A stretch of 37,364 nt of DNA from Colivivens sp963645405 (GTDB lineage: Bacteria; Bacteroidota; Bacteroidia; Bacteroidales; Bacteroidaceae): positions 1 to 37,364 of the forward strand of contig CAVISR010000014.1 of NCBI GenBank assembly GCA_963645405.1, read 5' to 3'. This document shows positions 24,279 through 32,400 of this stretch, piece by piece (position 1 is the stretch's first letter; each line of letters opens with the position of its first letter). Below the pieces are notes generated by a model. It had not been told where the DNA came from and ran no database searches. It was given only the letters and a program-made list of their open reading frames with translations. The position numbers and the translations under genes were made by a program.

Positions 24279-25611
24279 ACTCCAACTTCCCTTTCCTGCT
24301 CATCCAGATATAGAAACCTATGCAGACAATGACGGAGATAAGCGACCCCATCGGAGTGGCAATGCCCATCGGGAAGAGCGAGTCGGGATAGTTCACTGAA
24401 AGCAGGTAACTGAACGGGATTCGCATCGTTATGATGGCAATGATGTTGTGGACGAATGATATTATCGACACACCACAAGCACAGAAGAAACCGCTGAAGC
24501 AGAAGTGGATGCCAGCCAGTCCCGTGTCCCAGATGTAAGAACGCAGATATTCACTTCCCGACTTTATCACATCGACATCGTCGGTGAATATGCCCACCAC
24601 ATCGGAGGCAACAAACTGAATGACAACCGACACCACCACGCCATAGCCCACTGCCATCACTATCGAGTCCCAGAGAGTCCGTTTTGCACGCCACATCTTG
24701 TGTGCACCGATGTTCTGCGCACCGATGGCACTTACGGCAGAGAGCATTGCTGAAGGCACAAGGAAGAGCGCACCAATGATTTTCTCCACCACTCCCACTG
24801 CAGCGGCATCGGTCAAGCCCCTCATGTTGGCAATCACGGTGATGACGATGAACGAAACCTGGATGAATCCGTCCTGCAGCGCAATAGGTATCCCTATTTT
24901 CAAAACCGACTTCATCTCCTCTCGGCGAGGCTTCAAGTCAGTCTTCGACACGCTGACAGTGTGGCGCTTGCGTACCATCACCAAGGAAACCACCACACTC
25001 AGCGTCTGCGAGAGCACAGTTCCCAAAGCTGCACCTGCAGCACCCATGTCCATCATGCCGATGAACACGATGTCGAGGATGATGTTGGCAACGCACGCAA
25101 CGGCAATGAAATACATCGGGCTCCTGGAATCGCCCAGTCCACGGAAGATGCTCGCAATGATGTTGTAAGCCACGATGAACGGAATGCCAGTGAAACAAAT
25201 CCGCAGATAGTCGACAGTGCCCGGCACAGCCTCTGCCGGAGTTTCAATCAGACTCACTATGCCCGTCGTTCCTGCAAGGAGCACGATGGTGAGGAACAGC
25301 GAGAAAGCGAGGAACAGAGTGATGGTGTTGCCCACCACCGCAGCCACCCGAGAGCCGTTGTGTGCCCCGATGGCTTGACCCACTACCACGGTCGTGCCCA
25401 TCGCCAGTCCTATGATGATGACAGTCAGCATGTGCATGATTTGCGAGCCGATGCTCACTGCCGTTATGCTTTCCACTCCACAATACTGCCCGATGATGTA
25501 GAGGTCCACCATCCCATACAGAATCTGGAGAAAATAGGAAAGAAGATACGGGATGGAAAATCCAATCAAGTTACGTTTTATGCTGCCTTCGGTTAAATCC
25601 TTTGCCTCCAT
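24277..25611 (-). CDS. MATE-family efflux transporter
   Basis: 444 residues with about 12 hydrophobic helices in two halves, the MATE layout. It starts MEAKDLTEGSIKRNLIGFSIPYLLS; the segments GMVDLYIIGQYCG, GLAMGTTVVVGQAIGA, GLGDSRSPMYF and IGAQNIGA are family hallmarks. MATE proteins export drugs, dyes or metabolites in exchange for Na+ or H+; the substrate cannot be read here. It has its own promoter (25769-25800). Confidence 0.93.
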   Translation of the reverse strand: MEAKDLTEGSIKRNLIGFSIPYLLSYFLQILYGMVDLYIIGQYCGVESITAVSIGSQIMHMLTVIIIGLAMGTTVVVGQAIGAHNGSRVAAVVGNTITLFLAFSLFLTIVLLAGTTGIVSLIETPAEAVPGTVDYLRICFTGIPFIVAYNIIASIFRGLGDSRSPMYFIAVACVANIILDIVFIGMMDMGAAGAALGTVLSQTLSVVVSLVMVRKRHTVSVSKTDLKPRREEMKSVLKIGIPIALQDGFIQVSFIVITVIANMRGLTDAAAVGVVEKIIGALFLVPSAMLSAVSAIGAQNIGAHKMWRAKRTLWDSIVMAVGYGVVVSVVIQFVASDVVGIFTDDVDVIKSGSEYLRSYIWDTGLAGIHFCFSGFFCACGVSIISFVHNIIAIITMRIPFSYLLSVNYPDSLFPMGIATPMGSLISVIVCIGFYIWMSRKGKLE

Positions 25612-25768
25612 TGTTGAAGATTATTTGTTTAATGCGTGGTTTTTTAGTGTTGAATCGTTGGTTTTTAGGGGTTGGACGCTCGATTTTACTGCATTGAATG
25701 CTTGGTTTTACGTCTCTCTGATGCGGTTTTTATGGCATTGATTAGCCAATAAACCATCAATCGGGGTG

Positions 25769-25800
25769 CAAAGTTACAGTTTTTTCGTGTAAAAAACAAA
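25769..25800 (-). promoter_or_regulatory. Promoter of the MATE gene
   Basis: On the minus strand, TTTG (25800-25797), a 20-bp spacer and TAACTTTG (25776-25769) match the Bacteroidota consensus very well. The leader to the ATG is about 150 nt. Confidence 0.8.
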
Positions 25801-25850
25801 GGAGGTGCAAGCATTATTCGAAAGCGTCGGGGACAATGTTCGAGTGTCAG

Positions 25851-26124
25851 CTCGCTTACGAGTAGCGTTTCCACGAAACGCGAAACGATGACGTCTTGCT
25901 CCAGATGCAATGCCACGCCTCGAAGAGACAACTATCATCAGCCCGACAACAACGTTTGCCATTCGAGCCTACGCTCGCATTTATCGTCGTTCGAGCCTTC
26001 GCTCGCCATGTAGGAGCCAGCCGTCTCCGACGGCGTAGGCGATGGCACTCGAGTACAAGCTCGCTTGTATTTCAACCCACAAGCCTTCGTTCGCTTTAAC
26101 GCCCTCGGAGAGGGCTAGCTCCTA
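25851..26124. repeat. Cluster of about eight short GC-rich hairpins of unknown function
   Basis: Perfect or near-perfect stems with short loops follow one another: CTCG/CGAG (25851-25862), GCGTTTC/GAAACGC (25865-25881), CGAGC/GCTCG (25964-25977), CGAGC/GCTCG again (25992-26005), GCCGTC/GACGGC (26020-26034), TACAAG/CTTGTA (26054-26069), AAGC/GCTT (about 26081-26097) and GCCCTC/GAGGGC (26101-26115). TAGGAGC (26011-26017) can pair with GCTCCTA (26118-26124), enclosing the last four in a multibranch fold. Composition is more G+C-rich than the flanks. It could be a structured RNA, a REP-like mobile repeat or the remains of one. I do not recognise the family. Confidence 0.6.
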
Positions 26125-26229
26125 ACGCTTGTGCTTTGGTCGGGCGTTTGTGCCTTTGTCTTCCGTCCGCACTTGCATACGAAAAGCTGCAATCGTGAAA
26201 CCGCAATCTTCCCCCGCACCCTTATGACC

Positions 26230-26265
26230 AAAAAAAGGAATGCTGCTATGTGCCTGCATTCCCTT
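26230..26265 (-). terminator. Terminator of the tRNA-Ser/tRNA-Glu transcript
   Basis: On the minus strand GGAATGC (26262-26256) pairs with GCATTCC (26243-26237) and is followed by seven T. Confidence 0.8.
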
Positions 26266-26273
26266 TCTCTTTG

Positions 26274-26345
26274 TAGCGCCTACGAGAATCGAACTCGTGT
26301 TCCATGCGTGAGAGGCATGTGTCCTAGCCGCTAGACGAAAGCGCC
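26274..26345 (-). tRNA. tRNA-Glu (anticodon CTC)
   Basis: The minus strand folds into a 72-nt cloverleaf: acceptor GGCGCTT/AGGCGCT (G-U pairs at two positions), D arm GTCTAGCGGCTAGGAC typical of tRNA-Glu, anticodon stem CATGC/GCATG with loop CTCTCAC, and T arm ACGAG-TTCGATT-CTCGT. CCA is not encoded. It decodes GAG. It lies 61 bp after tRNA-Ser in the same transcript. Confidence 0.9.
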
Positions 26346-26406
26346 ATCAATTTTTGCTTTTCTCAGCCACCCGGCTGTTTTCGGCTGTTTTCAGTTCCGC
26401 ATGTCG

Positions 26407-26493
26407 CGGAAGGAGGGGGATTCGAACCCCCGGTACGGTAACCCGTACGGCAGTTTAGCAAACTGCTGGTTTCAGCCACTCACCCATCCTTCC
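26407..26493 (-). tRNA. tRNA-Ser (anticodon GCT)
   Basis: 87-nt class II tRNA: acceptor GGAAGGA/TCCTTCC, anticodon stem GCAGT/ACTGC with loop TTGCTAA, a long variable arm (CGTACGG/CCGTACCG region) and T arm GGGGG-TTCGAAT-CCCCC. CCA is not encoded. It decodes AGC/AGT and is the first gene of the two-tRNA transcript. Confidence 0.95.
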
Positions 26494-26565
26494 AAGGAGA
26501 CAAGCTTTGTCTGAATCAAACTCTTCTCAAACTCTCCCTGGGAAGATGCTTTCGAAAAGCGAGTG

Positions 26566-26597
26566 CAAAATTACGTTTTTTTCTTTGTACGACCAAA
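26566..26597 (-). promoter_or_regulatory. Promoter of the tRNA-Ser/tRNA-Glu transcript
   Basis: On the minus strand TTTG (26597-26594), a 20-bp spacer and TAATTTTG (26573-26566) match the consensus. It is divergent from the promoter at 26617. Confidence 0.75.
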
Positions 26598-26616
26598 CTT
26601 TTCGGGGAAAAAGTTT

Positions 26617-26624
26617 TATCTTTG
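26617..26624 (+). promoter_or_regulatory. -7 promoter element of the WxcM-like/GNAT operon
   Basis: TATCTTTG fits TAnnTTTG and lies 20 bp before the ATG at 26644, leaving a very short leader and ruling out the longer in-frame start at 26563. Confidence 0.65.
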
Positions 26625-26643
26625 CACAAAAATAATTCGAAAG

Positions 26644-27081
26644 ATGGACCAAAACAAGGATTTCGCCCTCCCGCAATGCGCAAAGATGGTCGAAGTAGGC
26701 AACTTTGTAGATGAACGCGGAGAACTGAGTTTCGCAGAGAATTCGCAGTTGCCTTTTGCGATTGAGAGGGTGTTCTGGATAAACAATATCCCCGAGGGAA
26801 AGACCCGGGGCGGACATGCCCACAGCACCTGCGCGGAGATTGTGTTTCCGCTGAACGGAGCGTTCGACATGTTCGTGAGCGATGCCGACGGTGAACGCAC
26901 CTACCACATGGACCGCCACGACGTGGGCATTTACATCGGACCCAACGTGTGGTGTGAGTTGCGCAACTTCACTCCCGGGGCTGCGTGTGTGGTGTTGGCA
27001 TCCCATTCCTATATTGCCGAAGGCTACATCAACGACTACAACGAATTCAAGAAGAGATACGACGAATTCAAGAAAAGATGA
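26644..27081 (+). CDS. WxcM/FdtA-like sugar 3,4-ketoisomerase cupin
   Basis: 145 residues, one cupin domain. Family features: VGNFVDERGELSFAE, VFWINNIPEGKTRGGHAHSTC (the GGHAH segment carries the catalytic histidines in FdtA/QdtA), NVWCELRNFTPGAACVVLAS and YIAEGYINDYNEF. FdtA/QdtA enzymes isomerise dTDP-4-keto-6-deoxyglucose to the 3-keto sugar, a step to amino-deoxy sugars of surface polysaccharides. The end is an in-frame duplication: YNEFKKR then YDEFKKR. The next gene starts 4 bp later. No aminotransferase gene follows, as would be usual in such pathways. Confidence 0.85.
   Translation: MDQNKDFALPQCAKMVEVGNFVDERGELSFAENSQLPFAIERVFWINNIPEGKTRGGHAHSTCAEIVFPLNGAFDMFVSDADGERTYHMDRHDVGIYIGPNVWCELRNFTPGAACVVLASHSYIAEGYINDYNEFKKRYDEFKKR
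27038..27079 (+). repeat. In-frame 21-bp tandem duplication at the end of the cupin gene
   Basis: Two 21-bp units encode YNEFKKR and YDEFKKR, differing at two bases, immediately before the stop codon. Confidence 0.85.
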
Positions 27082-27085
27082 ATAG

Positions 27086-28045
27086 ATGATAGGAGTTCAG
27101 AGTTACACACCTGTGCTGAAAGATGCGTGGAACGAGGCAGTGGAGGCATCAAGAAATGCCACTTTCCTCTTCGACCGCAACTTCATGGACTATCACAAAG
27201 ACCGGTTCCGTGATGCTTCGCTGATGTTCACTGACGATAAGCGCCACACCATTGCCCTGTTGCCTGCCAATGCCAACACCGGTGACCACACCATCCATTC
27301 GCACCAGGGACTGACGTACGGAGGACTGTTGCTGACACGCGAGGCTCGCACCGAGCACGTGATGGAAGCGCTCGAAGCTGCCTGCCGCCGCTATGCAAGG
27401 GACGGTTTCAAGAAACTTTTCTACAAGCCTATACCTTATATATATTATAAGTACCCGTCGCAGGAAGACCTTTACTTCCTCTACCGCCACGGTGCGCAAC
27501 TTCATTCGCGCAATCTCTCGCAGACCATCTTCATCCCCGATGCCATCCGGATGAACCAGCTGCGCAGACGCTGCATCGCAAAGTCGGTGAAGGCCGGGCA
27601 CACGATAAGCGAGGAGAGCGACGTGACGGAGTTCTGGCACATCCTCGACCACAACCTGCAGGAGCGCCATGGAGTGCGCCCTGTGCATTCCATCGACGAG
27701 CTCCATCTGCTCATGCACCGGTTCGAGGACAGAATAAGGCTTTTTGTGGCGAAGAACCAGTCGGGGGAAACGATTGCAGGCACTGTGGTGTTCGACATGG
27801 GACACGTGGTCCACACGCAATATATCTCGGCAAACGACGAGGGAAAAGCCACCGGAGCGTTCGACCGCCTTGTGTCGCACCTGCTCACCGAGGTCTATCC
27901 CGACCGCCAGTACCTGGATTTCGGAGTGTCGACCGAAGACGGAGGACATATCCTGAACGAAGGGCTCACCTTCCAGAAAGAATCGTTCGGCGGCAGAGGA
28001 GTGTGCTACGACACCTGGGAGCTCGACCTTTCCGCCTTCCGATAG
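27086..28045 (+). CDS. GNAT/FemAB-like N-acyltransferase
   Basis: 319 residues, no signal peptide. The body looks like a two-lobed FemAB/GNAT-type acyltransferase (Acetyltransf_6-like): FLFDRNFMDYHKDRF near the start, HQGLTYGGLLL, then a second half with IAGTVVFDMGHVVHTQYISANDEGKATGAFDRLVSHLL typical of the acyl-CoA or aminoacyl-binding part. Translationally close to the WxcM-like gene (4 bp). Together they would make and acylate an amino sugar for a surface glycan, which is inference. Identity of donor and acceptor cannot be read. Confidence 0.7.
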   Translation: MIGVQSYTPVLKDAWNEAVEASRNATFLFDRNFMDYHKDRFRDASLMFTDDKRHTIALLPANANTGDHTIHSHQGLTYGGLLLTREARTEHVMEALEAACRRYARDGFKKLFYKPIPYIYYKYPSQEDLYFLYRHGAQLHSRNLSQTIFIPDAIRMNQLRRRCIAKSVKAGHTISEESDVTEFWHILDHNLQERHGVRPVHSIDELHLLMHRFEDRIRLFVAKNQSGETIAGTVVFDMGHVVHTQYISANDEGKATGAFDRLVSHLLTEVYPDRQYLDFGVSTEDGGHILNEGLTFQKESFGGRGVCYDTWELDLSAFR

Positions 28046-28048
28046 CTG

Positions 28049-28098
28049 AAAGAAACGCACGGCAGCGCTTGGAGGGTTAAACCTTTCCATGTTTCTTT
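28049..28098 (+). terminator. Possible weak terminator after the acyltransferase gene
   Basis: AAAGAAAC (28049-28056) pairs with GTTTCTTT (28091-28098), and an inner GGTT-A-AACC stem extends the fold. There is no strong T-run, so it may only protect the message end. Confidence 0.35.
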
Positions 28099-28159
28099 AG
28101 TCAAACGATTATACTTACGGAGTAATTGGATATAAACAAAACAAAAAAACAGATACAGC

Positions 28160-28684
28160 ATGAAGCAATTCAGTCTTTTAGTCTTTGCCCTGCTCTTTTC
28201 CCTTGGCATCCATGCCCAAGGCTGGGGAGGAGGCGGCTGGGGCTGGGGAGGCAACGACGAGAAGTCTTCACAAGCCAAGACAAGCCAAAACAAAGCCGAC
28301 TCCTATGCGGACGAAGCAAAAATCCTCATCAAGAAATTCAAGCTCAAGAAAGAGAAGAAGGACTTGTTCCAGGTGGTTTACCTCAACTGGCAGAACGACC
28401 GGTTCAATGCAGTCAACCCCACAGGCGGTGACCAGGAGAGCGACGAGTCGTCAATCGACTTCGACAACCTCACCAAGGAAGAAGCCGACAAGTATGTGCA
28501 GCAGAGCATCGACCGCCAGCTGAAGCAAATCGAAGTCGACAAGAAGTACTACAAGGAATTCCAGTCAATCGTCACGCAGCAGCAGTCCGCACAAATCTTC
28601 CTCCAGGGCACCGGCACATCGGGCTGGGGAGGTTTCTTTGGCGGAGGAATGATGATGATGATGCCCCCTCCAGGAGGATTTTAA
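28160..28684 (+). CDS. Small secreted protein, possibly Spy/CpxP-like, Gly/Trp- and Met-rich ends
   Basis: 174 residues with a signal peptide (ending HAQ, about 1-20), a Gly/Trp-rich segment (GWGGGGWGWGG), a charged helical middle and the tail GGGMMMMMPPPGGF. The middle (NWQNDRF ... LTKEEADKYVQQSIDRQLKQIEVDKKYYKEF) aligns by eye with the next protein (EWQNARG ... LTTEEAEKMMDEEFARQKKQAEADKEYYTKF), so the two are paralogues. Helical, charged, periplasmic and with a LTxxE segment, they recall Spy-like chaperones, but I cannot confirm that. The Met/Pro-rich tail could bind metal. The paralogue starts 24 bp later in the same operon. Confidence 0.75.
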   Translation: MKQFSLLVFALLFSLGIHAQGWGGGGWGWGGNDEKSSQAKTSQNKADSYADEAKILIKKFKLKKEKKDLFQVVYLNWQNDRFNAVNPTGGDQESDESSIDFDNLTKEEADKYVQQSIDRQLKQIEVDKKYYKEFQSIVTQQQSAQIFLQGTGTSGWGGFFGGGMMMMMPPPGGF

Positions 28685-28708
28685 CCAACTAAAAACACGA
28701 AGACGAAT

Positions 28709-29215
28709 ATGAAAAGGACAATATTGGCATTTTGCATCGGACTGCTCACCCTCGGAGCCTATGCCCAGAAGGACGGCGGCGACAAGAAGGTGGACAAGAA
28801 GCAAGAGAAGGTAGAGAAAAACAAAGAAGAGCGCTACACGGAGCAAGCCAACCAGTATGTGGAGTCATTCGACTTGGGCACCGAGACCGGTGCCAAGTTC
28901 ATCAACCTCTACCTGGAGTGGCAGAACGCACGCGGGAACATCGTCGACAAGTACGGATTCCAGCAGAAGGCAGGAGCCGAAGTCAACTTCAAGAAGCTGA
29001 CCACCGAGGAAGCCGAGAAGATGATGGACGAAGAATTCGCACGCCAGAAGAAGCAGGCAGAGGCAGACAAGGAGTACTACACCAAATTCCTGGAAATCCT
29101 TACACCGGGACACGCAGCGCAGGTAATTCTCCAAAGCCGCAACTCGTCAGCCGGACGCATGGCAGAATTCAAGAACATGCGCAGAGGCGGAGGCATGCGA
29201 GGCATGAGATTCTGA
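28709..29215 (+). CDS. Small secreted paralogue of the preceding protein, Arg/Gly-rich tail
   Basis: 168 residues. Signal peptide about 1-19 (ending AYAQ), a Lys/Asp/Glu-rich stretch (KDGGDKKVDKKQEKVEKNKEE), then the shared helical region (YVESFDLGTETGAKFINLYLEWQ... LTTEEAEKMMDEEFARQKKQAEADKEYYTKFLEILTPGHAA) and a basic tail (MRRGGGMRGMRF) in place of the Met-rich tail of its sister. Probably periplasmic. Spy/CpxP-like chaperone is a guess. A strong terminator at 29319-29350 ends the pair. Confidence 0.75.
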   Translation: MKRTILAFCIGLLTLGAYAQKDGGDKKVDKKQEKVEKNKEERYTEQANQYVESFDLGTETGAKFINLYLEWQNARGNIVDKYGFQQKAGAEVNFKKLTTEEAEKMMDEEFARQKKQAEADKEYYTKFLEILTPGHAAQVILQSRNSSAGRMAEFKNMRRGGGMRGMRF

Positions 29216-29220
29216 AAAAC

Positions 29221-29303
29221 GCAGTAGTCAAGCATGAATTTGCGGCAGTCAAGCAGAAGAAATGCTGTGGCAAGGAAAAAGCACAGCACTCAGCCGTGAT
29301 TTT
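29221..29303 (+). repeat. Degenerate tandem repeats of about 22 bp after the paralogue pair
   Basis: Units begin at 29221, 29242, 29264 and 29286; the first two share gcNgtNgtcaagca, later ones are weaker. Confidence 0.45.
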
Positions 29304-29318
29304 GCTGCAATTATACAT

Positions 29319-29350
29319 AAAAGAGACTCAATCGAGTCTCTTTTTTCTTT
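29319..29350 (+). terminator. Terminator of the small-protein pair
   Basis: AAGAGACTC (29321-29329) pairs perfectly with GAGTCTCTT (29334-29342) around AATC; two more A-T pairs extend the stem, followed by T. Confidence 0.92.
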
Positions 29351-29400
29351 TATCTGGCAAATTCCATAGCACAGAAACGCAGATATTCCGAATTTATGCT

Positions 29401-29408
29401 TACCTTTG
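29401..29408 (+). promoter_or_regulatory. -7 promoter element of the PL11-like gene
   Basis: TACCTTTG fits TAnnTTTG and lies 39 bp before the ATG at 29447. No clear -33 TTTG, as often at activated promoters. Confidence 0.65.
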
Positions 29409-29446
29409 CAACCTGAAACAACTAAACAAACTAAACACACTGACTA

Positions 29447-32400
29447 ATGAAAAAATTATTTGCTTTTGCATTGCTCGCCATACTCTCGATGACGACTTTT
29501 GCACAGCGCACGACAGACAAGCTCGACCGCGGATTGGTTGCCATACCAGGACAGTCGGGAGGCATCTTCGTTTCATGGAGAGTATTGGGAGAAGAATACT
29601 ACGACGTGACCTACAACCTCTATTGCAACGGCACAAAGATTGCAAGCAACCTGGAGGCTTCAAACTACACCCACACGGCAGGAACCACCTCGTCGAAGTA
29701 CAGCGTGGCACCGGTGGTGCGCGGAGTGGAACAGAAACAATGCGCACAAGTGGCCGTATGGTCCGCCGGATATAAAACGGTGCAGCTCATCAAGCCAGTC
29801 GACCGCAACGGCGATGATGCCAGCAGCTACTACCAAGTGAACGACATCAGCTTGGGCGACCTCAACGGCGACGGAGTGAGCGAGTTCATCATCAAGCGTC
29901 CATGCTCGGATGCATACACCCTCACTCAAAACGTGCGTTTCCACCATGTGGACTGCTACGACATCAACGGAAACCGCCTCTGGTGGATTGACATGGGACC
30001 AAACATGCTGGCAGGAGCCGACGAACAGTGGGACGTGGTGTGCTTCGACTGGGATGAAGACGGAAAGGCAGAAGTGCTGCTCAGAGGAGCCGACAACATG
30101 ATCATCCACCACAGCGACGGAACGACAACGAAGATAGGAGGCGATGAAGACACCCGCTGGAGCGGAATGGAATACACCTCAACCGGCAACGAATACCTGC
30201 TCTATCTTGAGGGAGCAACAGGCAAGCCCTACCAAATCGGACCTTCAGCCCACCCCAACTACATGGACTATCCGCTGCAGCGCGGACAGGATTCCGACTG
30301 GGGAAGCGGCATCATAGGTCACCGGTCGACAAAGCACTATTTCGGAGCGCCCTATCTCGACGGACGCCATGCCAGCATATTCCTCGGACGCGGCTGCTAC
30401 ACCATGCACAAGATGGCGACCTACGACGTGGACAAAGCCACCCACCAGCTCACAAAACGCTGGAACTGGGAATGCGCCGTGTCGGGACCTTGGTTCGGAC
30501 AGGGCTACCACAACTTTGCAGTGGGCGACGTTGACTGGGACGGCAAGGACGAGATAATCTTCGGTTCGATGGTCATCGACGACAACGGCAAGGGACTTTC
30601 CACCACCGGACTCGGACACGGCGACGCACAGCACTGCTCCGACTTCGACCCCTACCGCAAGTATGAAGAGCAATATGCCTGCAACGAGTCAAGCCCTGCA
30701 ATGAACTACCGCAATGCAGTGACATCGAAGATCTATTACCGCATATCAAGTGGAAGCGACGACGGACGTGCCCTGATGGGAAACTTCACCAATGACTATC
30801 CGGCATCCACCGGACGCTCCGTAGGCACAGGTTGGGTGAGCGCTTGTGCAGACAAGGAAATCAGCGGACTCGACCTCATTCCCTGGAACGACCTCAATGC
30901 CCGAATTTATTGGGACGGCGACCTCTGCGACGAATACATGGACTCACCGGGAACAGCTCGCGCAGCCGTGGTTTACAAGCCAGGCACAGGCGCCCGCCTC
31001 GTGCAGTGCGTGGGTGAACTTGCCAACAGCTCGAAGAACAATGCAGGAGCCATCGGCGACATCCTCGGCGACTGGCGTGAAGAGATGGTTTTGCGCTATG
31101 GCGACAATGCCTTCGTCATCTACACAACCAACTACCCGACATCGTACAGAATACCGACCCTTTGGTCCGACCACCAGTACCGCAACGCGATGGTTTGGCA
31201 GAGCCTGGGCTACAACCAGCCGCCTCACAAGTCCTACTTCCTTGGCGAGATGGAAGGCATAACCGTTGCTCCTCCTACCAACACCATGACCGACAGGACA
31301 GAGATTGCCAACGGCGGCACCATAACCAGTCAGGACGCACATCTCATCGTGTGTGAGATGAACGACACGAAGATAAACATACAGGACGGAGCAGCGCCTT
31401 ACATGGTGACTTTCAACGTGCCGTCGAATGTGGAAGGAACAGCTGGAAGCAACACTACTACAAAGGAAACTCCAATCAACTACTCATACTACACCTGCGA
31501 CGTGACAGGCGGAGCACTGACCGGAAGCATGCGACTGGTGAAGCAAGGCGACGGAATCCTGAAACTGCCGGCAGTCGACATGACCTACACAGGCGAGACC
31601 AACATCTGGGCAGGAACACTCGAGTTCAGCGGCAAACTGCAGAAGTCACCGCTGTGGCTCAACCGCTTTGCCGAACTCAACTCCAACGGAGGCGAATTCC
31701 AAAGCATCAAGGCAGACTACGGATCAATCATCCGTCCGGGTGGAGTCGACAACCAGGGCAGCGTCACTGTGGACAGCACACTCTATCTTGGCTTCGGTTC
31801 ACGCATCGTCCTCGACCTCTATTCCGACGGACTGAAGGCAGACCAAATCAATGCCGGAACAATGCAGATAGAGAAGAAGACATCAAGCGTATGGCAGACC
31901 TACGGACCTGCATACATCCAGCCAGTCTTCGAAATTGTGGAACACATGGCAGACGGGGCTTCAACCCTTGAGCCGGGCAGTTATATAATAGGAAAGGTAG
32001 GCAAGTTGACCGGTTCGCTTGCAAACATCAAGATAGAAGGCGTGACCGACCTGAAGGCAGGACTTTCGCTCGACAGCGAAGGCAACCTCGTGCTCACCCT
32101 CGGCAATGTGCGCGGAGCATCAGAAATCGTATGGACAGGTTCAGAGTCCAACATCTGGGACTTTGCAAAAACCAACAACTTCTACTTGGCAGGCGATGCT
32201 TCGAAGGCAGCCGACTATTTCGTGAAGGGCGACATCGTAAACTTCACCGACGATGCCCAGAAAGTGGCAGTAAGCCTGGAAGACGAAGTGGTAGCCGACA
32301 CAGTGAAGTTCAGCAACTCAACCAAAAACTACTCACTCTCCGGCATCGGTTCAATCCAGGAAGGGACAGCCTTCGTAAAGGAAGGGACCGGCACAGTGAC

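Larger units (their letters stand above)
25612..26273. other. Non-coding stretch: MATE promoter and hairpin cluster
   Basis: No frame here looks like a protein. It holds the MATE leader and promoter, the hairpin cluster at 25851-26124 and the terminator of the tRNA transcript (26230-26265). Confidence 0.65.

Noticed and set aside
25896..26099. 67-codon frame over the hairpin cluster
   Set aside because: Arg/Ser-rich translation follows from the GC-rich hairpins and has no promoter, ribosome site or family resemblance.
26230..26345. tRNA region as an integrated element attachment site
   Set aside because: No integrase gene and no repeat of the tRNA 3' end was seen nearby.
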